Of a DNA stretch of 64,000 nucleotides, positions 34,038 to 43,886 are shown in pieces. How positions within the stretch are numbered: the first letter of the stretch is position 1; each line of letters begins with the position of its first letter. The notes beneath the pieces are model-generated. The model saw only the letters and a list, made by a program, of their open reading frames with translations, ran no database searches and was not told the DNA's origin. A program made the position numbers and the translations under genes. The stretch is from Edaphochlamys debaryana (Eukaryota; Chlorophyta; Chlorophyceae; Chlamydomonadales): NCBI GenBank assembly GCA_016858145.1, contig JAEHOE010000047.1:372001-436000 (forward strand). The letters run 5' to 3'.

Positions 34038-37000
34038 ATGGAAGATACCGCAATGGACGACGCCGAGCGCTGGCGCGACCTCGATCTCCTGCTCACGCGA
34101 GCTGGCCGGCTGGTGGGTCCCGGCTTCGAGCCCGGGCCAGAGCTCAGAGAGTTTTTACAAAGCCCAGATTGCCGCGTGCTGTGCGTGGGCGCGGGCGGCC
34201 TTGGCTGTGAAATCCTGAAGGATTTGGCGCTCTCGGGCGTGGTCCACATCGATGTGATCGACATGGACACGATCGACGTCTCGAACCTCAACCGGCAGTT
34301 CCTCTTCAGGTGCGGCCCGTGTGCAGCGGCCACGGTGGGCGCGGGATGGCGGGATCTTCTTGGGGCAAACCCACACGCGCCGTGGCAAACGGAGAAGAAG
34401 GACATTACCTAAGGGCAGGGTCTTACGGAGATGCGAGAGGGTCATCAGGCTGAGGGGCGTGCGGGCGGGGCCAACAAGAGCGCCGGGGCGAGCGTGCCGA
34501 CCGGGTGACGTGACCGTGACCCCCGCACCCTGGGCCCCCGCACACGACGGCCCAAAGGCTGCCTAGCCGGCTCAGGGGCTGGGACTGGGAGCGTGCAGAC
34601 CCTATGGCTGGTGGATAGGCACCTTGGCCTCGTTGCCTCACGTCCAGGGGTCCTAGGGGCTCGGGGCACAGCGAGTGAGAGGGAACATGGCCTGACCGAA
34701 CCCTGTGGCCTCGGGGGCCTACGGGCGCAGGGGCAAGTGAGCTTCTGCGATGAAAGGCGAGGGCTGTGCATGACCTGTGAGCGAGCGGCAGGCGCTCCGC
34801 CGCTGGGCATGGTCGGAGAGCTACCTTCCGGACAGGGGCGCGCTCGGCATGAGACGTCCTTGTACGGATGTGGCGCAGTGCTGCGGGGGACGGGGGCGCG
34901 AGAGGGGGGCCACCAAGGGAAGCTCCATTGGAGGGGGCCAGGAATAGGGCCGCAAACCGGGGCTTGCGACTGCTGCCGGTGTATGGGGGAGGGGGGGGCT
35001 GTCCAGCCCCGGTCAGGAGCCCGGGGCGGGGCGGGGCTTGGGAGGGGGCTGGCGAAGGTATGTGTCCTTCATGGCAGGCCTTCGTTGGGGCACTGGATGG
35101 TTGGGGTGGAGCACGATGCAGGGGCGCCACAGCTCTGGCCCCGTGCGCCCTGCGCCCGGTGGTGGAGGCCGTGGGGCCCTCTTGCTTTGCACCACCACCC
35201 GCCACTCGCTCTCCCCGCTCAGAAGCCCACGCCTCTGGCCCCGGGCCCCTCCTTCCCCCCTCCCCCCAGGATGAAGGACGTGGGGCAGCCCAAGGCCACG
35301 GTGGCGGCGGAGCGCATCAACGCCCGCGTGCCGGGGGTCAAGGTGGGGGGGGAGGGGGGGGGGACGGTCCTCTCGAGAAAGGAAATAGCTCTTCTCTCTG
35401 GACCGGATCCTCCCCTCTCTCACCCATCCCCACCCGTTCCCCCTCCTCCATCCCTCCTCACCTCTCTAGGTGACCCCCGTGTTTGGTCGCATCGAGGACC
35501 AGCCCGCGGACTGGTACCGCTCCTTCTCGCTCATCATCCTGGGGCTGGACAGCCTGGAGGTGGGGGGGGGGGCATCGGAGGGGGAAGGGAGGGGGCAGGA
35601 GAGGACGGAGCCGGGCCGGGAAAGCGGTGTGTCCGAACCGGGAAGGCAAAACCTCCACCTCTCGAACCACCCCCTCGCACCCCTCTCCCACCCGCAGGCC
35701 CGGCGGTACATGAACTCGGTGGTGTGCGGCTTCCTCGGTGAGCACGTGGGTGCAGGGGCCAGGACGCGACCCAATGGGGCCCAGTGGGGAAACAAGGAAT
35801 GCGGGGCTTAGACAGTTAGAGCGCCCGCATACATGCGCCCCTAATGGATATCACAACTCGCCCGAGGGAAAGTGCCAACCACATGGTGCTGCCGTACACA
35901 TGCATGCCGTACGCAGAGTACGACGACGAGGGCCAGCCGGACCAGAGCACGATCAAGCCCATGGTGGATGGCGGCACGGAGGGCTTCAAGGGCCACGCGC
36001 GCGTCATCCTGCCGGGCTTCACGCCCTGCTTCGAGTGCACGCTCTGGCTCTTCCCGCCGCAGGTGGGGGGAAGAGGAGGGGGGGCGCAGGGGGAGAGGAG
36101 GGGCGGGGTGTGTGGTATAGGTTGGCTGGCTGGCTGGATAAGGGCCTCAAGAGGCGTGGGAGAGGGGTCGGAGGGTAAGGGAGTAGGCTGCTCCACGCTG
36201 TCCGGCTCTGGCCTACTAACTCCTACGCCCTTCACATACCCCCGTCCCCTGCGCCCCTGCAGACCAAGTTCCCTCTCTGCACGCTGGCGGAGACGCCCAG
36301 GCGAGCGGCTGCAAGGGGGAGGGGGCAAAGGGACGGAAGGGAGGAGGCAGGAACCGTCACTGACGGTCCGTCAGTCATCCCCATGGTTGTCCCGTGGAAT
36401 GAGGGCGGGCTGGTGGGCGCCTCTGGGGCGGCGCTTGCATGACCGAGGCAGCGGCTGGGACCGACCTGGGTTGCCCCCACTCTGCTGCCAAACGCGCTTG
36501 TTCCACCCCCCACCTCTCTACCCCTCCTGCCCCCCCCCCCAGGTCCCCGGCGCACTGTATAGAGTACGCCCACCTCATCCTGTGGGGGCAGGTGAGGGGC
36601 CGGGGGCCCCGGCGTTCCCAGGTGGTCACAGGCGCACCCTTGTGCTCGGGCTCTCGTCATGTGCCGTACGGCAGTTTGCCCTCGGGCTCACAACGGTGGC
36701 AAGCCCCTCAGCGGAAGCAAGCTCCTGTCTAACCGCCCCCCCCTCCCCTCCCCCCTCCTATGTCTGGCCCCTGACAGGTCCGCCCGGGGGAGGAGTTCGA
36801 CACGGACAACGAGGAGCACATGAAGTGGGTGTACGAGCGGGCGGCGGAGCGGGCCAAGCAGTACGGCATCCAGGTACGGCAGGCGGCTGCGGATCTGGGA
36901 GGACTGGTGCAGGGGGGGGAGCAGGTTGGCTCAGTGTGAGGCGGGGGTCAGGGCAGGGGTCCCAGCGCCTCAGCTTGCATTGCCCGCTGCCCATGCATCT

Positions 37001-38706
37001 CACCTGAGCCAACGTCTCCTCCCCCATCTTGACCCTCATCGCTTTTCCCCCCCTCCCTCCCACTCCCCCCTGACAGGGCGTGACCTTCCAGCTGACCCAG
37101 GGGGTGGTCAAGAACATCATCCCCGCCATCGCCTCCACCAACGCCATCATCTCGGCGCAGGTGGGGCGGGGCGGGGGGGCAGGCGGGGGCGGGCAGCGGG
37201 GGCCGAGCTCGGGCGCGGACCGGAGGCGGAGCGCTCGGCCACACCTCCCACGGCGCCCAGGGGGGGCAGTGGGGCAGTTCGGTACCCGGGCCACGGCTGC
37301 AGGGCTTGACGTCTTGCAGGGCTCCAGCCTGATCTTGGTCCTCCGGCAAGCGCTCACCCCTACGCCTCCCCCGCTCACACGAGCAGCCCTTCCCACCATC
37401 ACCTGGCCCCACCCGACCCACCCAATTTCCCCGTCCATGCCCCCCAACCCCCATGCATGTTGGGGCGTGGCTCCGCGCCATCCCACAACCCCCTGCCCCG
37501 TCCCCTCACCCTCCATCCCCCCCATAACAACCCCCATACCCCCCAATCCACCCCAGTGTGTGCTGGAGGCGCTAAAGACGCTCACGTGCTTCTCCACCGG
37601 GCTGGACAACTACATGATGTGAGGGGGACCGGGGGGTGGGGGGGAGAAGCGTGTGTGTTTCGGCTGAAGGCGAGGTGGATGGGCACATGGGGCGTGTCGA
37701 GCTCGGGCCTTGGGGCAAGAGGCATTGCCGGCCACCCAATCCCCCACAGCCCAGCCTCAAACGCCCTGGCCCCCTCCCTCTCCTTCCCCTCCCTCCCTCT
37801 ACCCCCTCCCCCCCTGACAGGTACGTGGGCTCCTCGGGGCTCTACTCCCTGACCACCAAGTACGACAAGGACCCCGCCTGCCCCGTGTGCTCCCCCGGGG
37901 TGCCCCTGGACGTGGACCCCGACGCCACGCTGCAGCAGGTGCGCCGTACGCCGTACAGTGCCATGTGATGTCGTACAACAGCGATCACGGGGCAGTCGCT
38001 TGGGTTCGGGTGCCAGGCTGGGGAGGCTGAAGCAAGCCTGGACACGCTTTCTCGGAATTCCGCACTCCGTCTCCCTCCGTCTTGCCTCCCACAAACCTCC
38101 CACCGACACCATGTCGCCTGCCCCTTTCCCTCTTGCCTCCCCCTCCCTCTTGCCTCCTCCTCCCTCTTGCCTCCCCCCTCTTGCCTCCCCCCTCTTGCCT
38201 CCTCCCCTCTTGCCTCCCCCCACCCCTCCCCTCAGTTCATTGACCAGCTCCTGGCCGACCCCTCCCTCGGCAAGCACCTCTCCGCCCCCTCCGTGTCGTA
38301 CGGATCCACCAACCTGTACGCGCACGGTATCTTCGAGGCCGATACGCGGCCCAACCTCAGGTGCGCGCAGCATCCTTGGCTGCGCATGCATCGGACTTGC
38401 TGGCTTCAGATTAGGTTGAGATTAGGATTTTGTTTGACCTCTCCAGCCATCGGACTTACTTGCTGCTTCCAGTCGCCCCACCAAGCGTTTCACCGCATGT
38501 TCCAGCACTTCCCCTGCCACGCCCCTTCCAACCGTGCCCTGCCTCCCTCACCCCACCCATCCCCCATGACTCACCCCCCATGACTCACCAGCCGCCGCAT
38601 GGGCGACCTCGTGGCGGATGACGGGGCGGTGCTAACGGTCAACGACAAGCGCCTCCGGGGGCCCATGCGGGTCAAGGTGCGGTACGGCAGCGCCATGCGT
38701 GCATGA
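34038..38706 (+). CDS. UBA3: NEDD8-activating enzyme E1 catalytic subunit
   Basis: Adenylates NEDD8/RUB and passes it as a thioester to the E2, starting cullin neddylation; it works as a heterodimer with AXR1/APPBP1. Thirteen exons: 34038-34309, 35270-35342, 35470-35559, 35698-35737, 35917-36062, 36263-36300, 36543-36591, 36778-36873, 37077-37160, 37557-37618, 37821-37938, 38236-38360, 38592-38706, giving 435 residues. Visible signatures: ATP-binding [36 protein letters not shown]; zinc-binding pair CFEC and a later pair in CPVC; catalytic Cys in [22 protein letters not shown]; and [20 protein letters not shown] crossing back to the adenylation fold. The C-terminal part ([18 protein letters not shown]) fits the ubiquitin-like E2-binding domain. 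Intron 6 uses a GC donor (CCCAG|GCGAGC). Intron 1 is about 960 bp, the others short. Initiation at [16 protein letters not shown] matches the family start. Confidence 0.95.
36301..36542 (+). other. GC-AG intron in UBA3
   Basis: The exon ends ACGCCCAG, the intron begins GCGAGC and ends CCCCCAG. Joining AG|G gives [11 protein letters not shown], which matches the conserved segment after the catalytic Cys. No GT donor near this point keeps both the frame and that segment. Confidence 0.85.
38127..38220 (+). repeat. Tandem CTCTTGCCTCC repeat in UBA3 intron 11
   Basis: About six imperfect copies of CTCTTGCCTCC separated by one to six C/T bases, forming part of the long polypyrimidine tract before the acceptor at 38235. 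Confidence 0.75.
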
Positions 38707-39499
38707 GGGCCCGTGCGGTACGGCAGTGACGTACGAGCCGTGCTTGGGCTCGTACGATGGGCGGGCGTCAGGGCCCGGTGGGTTGCATGGGGGCTGCTGG
38801 AAGGGTCCTGGAGCCGGCAGCACCGCGGCTTGCAGGTCTGACAGGGCGGCCGGGACGGTTGCGACCGACACGGTAGCAGGGGCGCGGCGGTTGGGTTTGG
38901 GGAGCGTTGACTCGTTGACTCCCGGAAGGGGTGGACGTGGGCCGCAGCAGGGAGTCAGGGGTGGACTTCGGCCTTGTGTGGCGTGAGTGTGGGTGGCTTG
39001 GCGGACAGCGCCGGGGCGGAGTCGGCTGGCTTGTGGGGCCGGCGGCTGAACCAAATGGAAGGCCGGGAGGGGTGGACTGGGAGCAAGGGGATACCGGACA
39101 AGTATCGGAGCTGGAGGAGGGGAGGAGCGTCGTGCACGGCCCGCGGGGGGGCTGGGCTGCGTGGGGTGCCGAGCAGGGGTTGCAGGTGCTGGTTGCATGG
39201 GTTGGGACGAGTTGGGGGGTGGCAGGCATGGAAGGGAGGCAGGCGTGTGCAGCCGTGGTGTGCGGCGAGAGGCTCTTGGTGTGGGCCGGACGGTTCGAGG
39301 GCTGGGGCCGAGGGCCAGGGAGTCGCTTGACCCTCGTCCTCCAACGTCTTCGAGCAGAGGTCAACTCAACATGGCCGCGCCGCTAGGGTCTGTGGATGCT
39401 CGACCAACACCTCCGCATCAGCCGTGGGTCCCCATACGGGCCGAAAGGTGGCACCGAGGGTGGGCGGGAGCTAGAGCTGACACGGGCCGAGATGTAGCA
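38707..39499. other. UBA3 3' flank; nothing recognised
   Basis: Mixed G-rich sequence with several TACGGCAG motifs. No exon-like frame with family similarity. It leads into the dispersed-repeat island. Confidence 0.55.
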
Positions 39500-39504
39500 C
39501 GGAG

Positions 39505-39575
39505 GGTACTATGCTCGCAGGGGCCGTGCAGCGTAGTCCGGACGACGACGGAGGGGGATGCAGCTGAACGCAACT
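39505..39575 (+). repeat. Dispersed repeat, copy 1
   Basis: TGCTCGCAGGGGCCGTGCAG, CGTAGTCCGGACGACGACGG and AGGGGGATGCAGCTGAACGC in succession. Almost the same 60 bp occur inverted at 43441-43525, and the second half recurs at 40409-40446. Confidence 0.8.
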
Positions 39576-39706
39576 AGGCTGTGTCGACCCGGTCTCACCT
39601 CCCTAGGGACCCATGTCCAGACTTTTGACCCTCTGACAACGAGACAACCGGACTCGGACTAGAGTTTTAATCACATGCACGCCTTCGTCTCGTCTCTCTC
39701 CCTAGC

Positions 39707-40180
39707 CTATTCAAACCCTAGTCCAAATCTGGTTGTCTTGCCGTACAGCCCTTGCCGTACGGGGGGTGCTGTATGACACGCACCGTCATCCTGGCCCCGC
39801 CCTCCGCCCTCCTGTGCCAGCTTGGCCGCCTTATCGGCAGCACCGGGTGCATCACGGTGCCGTGGACTGGGCACGTTGGCGACCGCCGCGTGCTCGGCTC
39901 GGGTGACCGCTTCGGCCTTCTTGCCCTGGAGGTCCCAGAGCCGCTTCTGCAGCCGCTTCTCGCACGGCGGGTGCAGGACCACCCTCGTCGCCTTCTTACG
40001 GGTCTGCTGTTCGATTACGCCCAGAACGTGCTGGTCAAAGACGTCTCCCAAGCATTCGAAGCGACTGATTGACGCATGGCGGACCTTATCGCCTCCTGTT
40101 TCGATCCGCTTTGCGCAGCATCCGCAGTAGTTGCGCTTCGTGGTTCCATTCGGAGCAAAAGCGGGAAGAGAGTCGCCCAT
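39707..40180 (-). CDS. Unrecognised 157-residue ORF with a Cys motif, inside a repeat island
   Basis: A single open frame from ATG at 40180 (MGDSLPAFAPNGTTKRNYCGCC) to TAG. Unlike the composition-driven shadow frames elsewhere, it has a balanced protein-like composition (Lys, Glu, Asp, Ile, Phe, His). Features include NYCGCCAKRI, RFECLGDVFDQHV and HPPCEKRLQKRLWDLQ, so four or more Cys could bind zinc, followed by a charged C-terminal region. I do not recognise the family. It lies between direct repeats (39538-39570 and 40409-40446), which suggests a mobile-element product or fragment, but no transposase catalytic motif is visible. It could equally be one exon of a longer gene. Function unknown. 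Confidence 0.45.
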   Translation of the reverse strand: MGDSLPAFAPNGTTKRNYCGCCAKRIETGGDKVRHASISRFECLGDVFDQHVLGVIEQQTRKKATRVVLHPPCEKRLQKRLWDLQGKKAEAVTRAEHAAVANVPSPRHRDAPGAADKAAKLAQEGGGRGQDDGACHTAPPVRQGLYGKTTRFGLGFE

Positions 40181-40408
40181 TTTGGGGTTGTCGGTTCACA
40201 TGCTTGGTCAAGGTCGCAGTCTGTGCTTGCAGAGGCCTCAGGGTGTGTTTTGGAGCAACTATATATGTTTGTGTATCACTTGAATGCGATTTGTGGTCTG
40301 GACACGGCGACGTGTATGGGGCGTGCCGAAGTGAGCCCGGGTCGGGCTGTGTGCAACGCAACAGGAGGGAGAGGCCGAGCGACAGGCAGGAACAAGCAGC
40401 CGCACGGG

Positions 40409-40446
40409 GGATCCGGACGACGACGAAGGGGGATGCAGCCGAGAGG
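40409..40446 (+). repeat. Dispersed repeat, copy 2 (partial)
   Basis: ATCCGGACGACGACGAAGGG followed by GGATGCAGCCGA. A direct repeat of part of copy 1, about 870 bp downstream on the other side of the Cys-containing ORF. Confidence 0.75.
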
Positions 40447-40958
40447 GGGGACGGAGGTTGGCCGGGAGCTAGATCTGGCGCGGACTGCCGGGTCGGGCGG
40501 GGAGGCTAGTATACACGAACCGTGAGGAACTCTGAGGGACCGGGTCAGGCGGGGAGGGGCGGCGGGGAGCACACGCCCGACCCGACACGCTGGCGGCCGC
40601 GCGCCGCCCCGCGACGCTCTGGCGCTCCTTTCGCTCTCTCCCTGCCGCATTGCCAATGCGCTATGCTCCTGTCGAGCTAGCGCCGCTGCTGGCCGGGCCG
40701 GTTTGCGAGCGAGGGCCGATAACGTCAGGCGCGCGTCAGCGTCGGCCGGCGCGCTCCAGCCCCACGGGCCCCGGCTCATCCGGCAACCATATAACCCCCG
40801 CGCGGCCACAGCTCTCGCAAACCAGACTTCGCTCCGCTCAAGCTCAAGCTCACAGCACTCGCAACAACAACAGCTCGCAACAACAACACCTCGCGACACC
40901 GACCGCACCCTCAGCGCCCCCGCGTCTAGCGCCCCAGTCGCTCCCGACCCCTGCAGCC
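40447..40958. other. Upstream region of the 40959 gene
   Basis: No coding sequence recognised. It contains CCATATAACC (ATATAA at 40789-40794), a TATA-like element about 165 bp upstream of the ATG, then a CAACAACAACAGCTCGCAAC-type leader near 40860-40890 that is probably 5'UTR. Confidence 0.5.
40789..40794 (+). promoter_or_regulatory. TATA-like element of the 40959 gene
   Basis: An isolated ATATAA in very GC-rich sequence, placed so that transcription would start about 130-140 bp before the ATG. Position and contrast with the surroundings are the only evidence. Confidence 0.3.
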
Positions 40959-42619
40959 ATGGCCGTCACGGACGTTCTGTCGCCGCTGCACCGCCCCATC
41001 TACGACCGCAAGTACCCCCAGCTGCGCCGCTTCTCCTGGCCCTGGCGCGTGCTGGCCACCTACGCCTCCTTCATGACCTGGTGGGTCTTTCCGCGTCCCT
41101 GTCGGGGTCACTGCGGTCCGTGCCGGCCCGGGGGCCTTCAGCCAGTGCTGTCCATGCCGCCGCCTGGGTTGGGGCCAACTCCCAGCAGCGCCGTTAGGGA
41201 GGGATGCGGCGGCGCCCTCACGCATGGGTATCTGGGGGCTCTCAAGCTTGGGACTCCTGAGGAGCCAGCAATGTGGGTCCCGGCAGCAGCCCAGCCCTTG
41301 CAAGGCCCTGTGGCACCCTTCTGCACGGGCTTCAGGGTCGGGTCTGGGCTAGTCCTGACGTTCGACAGCAGCCAAGCCCCAAGGACACCCCCCCCCTCCC
41401 CACCCCACCCCGTTTCATCCCACCCCAGGCTGGTGTCCACCCCCTGGCTGGCGCTGCGCATGATTGCGCCCCACAACCTGCAGGTGCGCAGGGGGGGGCG
41501 CAGGGGGGGGCGCAGGGGGGGCGCAGGGGGGGGCGCAGGGGGGGAGCGCAGGGGACAGCGGGGGCCGGGGGACGCAGGGCAGCGAGCGAAGCCGGTACAG
41601 GGGTAGCCTGGGGCGGATGCAGGAGCCAGCAGGGGCCACACAAGCAGAAGGGTAAGGCGCGCCGAAGATGATCAGCCCGGGTGCCAGCGCGATTGGGAGA
41701 GGGGCCCGTGCGCCATGTCAACCCTCTACTACGGCGCAGGAGTGGCCGGGTTGCTAGGCACGCGTGCTCTCACGCCATCTTCATCCTCGCTCCCCCTATG
41801 CACACCCCTCGTCGCCCTCCCCTCAGGACAACCTCCAGTCGGTTGAGAACACGTGGTTCGACTTCGTCACCCCCATCATGAACTTCGTACAGGACACGTC
41901 GTACAAGGCCTTCAACATCTTTGACTCGATGGTGGGTGGTGGGCACGTGGGCAGGGAGCTTGAAGATGCAGGGACGTAATCGGGCGCTGGGCTGGTGGCG
42001 ATTATGGGCCTCGTACCAAAGGGCAGGTGTAGAGTTGCCCGGCAGGTATGGACGAGGCGAGGGAGAAGCTTGAGTGTTGGGTCGCCGGGTCCGCATGCAT
42101 GCAAGTCTGCAGCCCATCAACCCCTCCCGTCCCTCCCTGCCTTCAGATTGACTGGACCATCAACACCGCCACCCACGTCTACCACAACAACCTGAAGGAC
42201 TTTGAGCACACTTTTGACCACTTCCTGCGCAACATCGAGCACCGTGTGCGCATCCTCAAGGTGGGGATGGTTGGCTGGGATGAGGGGCAAGCGTGAGGTG
42301 TCCGTTCCAAAGTGTGGACACATGATCTGTGGCCGTGCGGGTTGTTGGGCGCGGGACTGCGGGGTTGACGGCAACCAACTTTACGCACCAAAATGTCAAC
42401 CAACCTTCCCAACCGCCCAACCGCCAACCAACGCAGAACGAGGGCCTGACCGGTATTCCCAACGCCCTGTCCATGGACGTGCACACCCACGGCCACATGG
42501 GCACCTCCGGCACTCACGGCTACACCTCCGCCACCCACACCGGCACCGGCACCGGCTTCAACTCGCACCCCATTCAGAACACCATCAACACCGTCGCTGA
42601 CAAGATCCACGCCTCGTAA
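40959..42619 (+). CDS. Small amphipathic protein of an unrecognised family, member 1
   Basis: Five exons (40959-41080, 41429-41483, 41827-41931, 42147-42260, 42437-42619) encode 192 residues. The start MAVTDVLSPLHRPIYDRKY is shared with the gene at 63085. Residues 25-62 are Trp/Pro/Leu-rich and hydrophobic (RFSWPWRVLATYASFMTW, then LVSTPWLALRMIAP). They are followed by VENTWFDFVTPIMNFVQDT and two amphipathic, His/Asn-rich helical segments, and the last exon is a Thr/His/Gly-rich tail ending NTVADKIHAS. No signal peptide or enzyme motif is visible. The hydrophobic segment plus amphipathic helices would suit a peripheral membrane or lipid-surface protein; this is inference from composition only. 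Exon 1 and 2 lengths (122 and 55 nt) and phases are identical to the paralogue at 63085. Confidence 0.82.
41485..41562 (+). repeat. Tandem GCGCAGGGGGGG repeat beginning at an intron donor
   Basis: About six copies of a 12-13 bp unit (GCGCAGGGGGGG) start directly at the 5' splice site of intron 2 (CAG|GTGCGCAGG), so the repeat appears to have grown from the donor sequence itself. Confidence 0.8.
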
Positions 42620-43886
42620 AGGGCTATTCTCTAAGCTACGTGTTGACAGGGCCGTCGGCTTGTTTGCAGTGCCCTTGGCTGATCTGCAAGGTTAGGAAGG
42701 TGGAAGAAGGGGGTTGAGAATGTACAGCTTCGCCGGCGGAGAGTGGGGTTTGATCATTGCGGAATGGTGAAAAGCGGTGATGGCGGGATGTGGGCGGGAT
42801 GAGGTGGATTTGTGTTGCTAGGCTGGGATAGTTAGTTGTGAAGTGAAGGATAGACAACATGTGATGGTGGAGCCGAGGGCTGCTGGGCGAATCTCATGCA
42901 AAGGTGGAAGAATGGTGGGGAAGCGTGCGGTATGGTTCGTACGTACGGTGGCTGTTGAAAGGTGCAGTACCGGTAGTGCTGAGGTCCGATCCATGGAGCC
43001 CTGTGGTATTGTTGGAGGATGTGAAGGTGGATCACAATCATACCTAGCATGAGTTGCAGTTGCAAGGGGGAGGTGGACAGTGCTCCCTGAGCATACTTCC
43101 CAAAGGGTTGGCTCTGTAAGGCATTCATGCTTCACTTTCTGCCGCTCGCTCCCGGTGCCCTTTCCAGGGGGGTTTTGATGGGTGTTTGGGCCAGAAGTAC
43201 CTCAGCGCCCGTCGCTACCTCAGCGCCCGTCGCTGTGTGCTGCTTACTCGCGGTGCCCGGGGATTGCAGGTAGAAGTGCGCCAGTATTGTTAGACTGGGA
43301 TTGCTGGTTACTGGCCTTGCTTTTCGCGTAACCTCGTCCCAGTTTCTCATTCCCCCTGGTACTGCGCGCGCGGCTGCCCCTAGGTTAGCCCCTGCCTCGG
43401 CGATGCGCATTGCTGGCACCCTGCCTTCTTCTCTCGCGTTGCGACAGCGCGCTCAGCTGCATCCCCCTTCATCATCGTCCGGACTACGCTGCACGGCCCC
43501 TGCGAGCACAGAACCCCCCTGGTACTGCATCCCAGACGCATCCGGGCGACCCGCACCGCCGCAGCAGCGAAGAGCCGGGGACAAACAATTGTGCACGTAT
43601 TCACTTGCAACATTCCAACAGCGGGGCCACACGCCCTACTGGCCCGACCGGCGTTGCCGGTCCATGCATCGCCAAACCCTGCCTCGACCCTTTCCTGGGG
43701 AGGCTTCACACCTTCACACCTTCCACACCTCCAGGGCGCAGACGCCCCAGCAGACCGCTACCTGCCCTCGAACCTCCAGAGGCCGAATACAGGGGCGATA
43801 GATGTCTGCGCTGGCCTGTTCGGCCTATCATCCTGCGACCACCCATGCACCCCCAGCCGTAGCCCCCATGAACACGGCGGGCCTGT
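42620..43886. other. Convergent 3' flanks between the 40959 gene and tRNase Z
   Basis: Mostly unrecognised. It includes a tandem 18-bp duplication (ACCTCAGCGCCCGTCGCT) at 43198-43234 and the inverted third copy of the dispersed repeat. A TGTAA at 43115-43119 could be the poly(A) signal of the + strand gene, but this motif is common by chance. Confidence 0.55.
43441..43525 (-). repeat. Dispersed repeat, copy 3 (inverted)
   Basis: On the minus strand it reads TGCTCGCAGGGGCCGTGCAG, CGTAGTCCGGACGATGATGA, AGGGGGATGCAGCTGAGCGC, differing from copy 1 at a handful of positions over about 60 bp. Confidence 0.8.
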
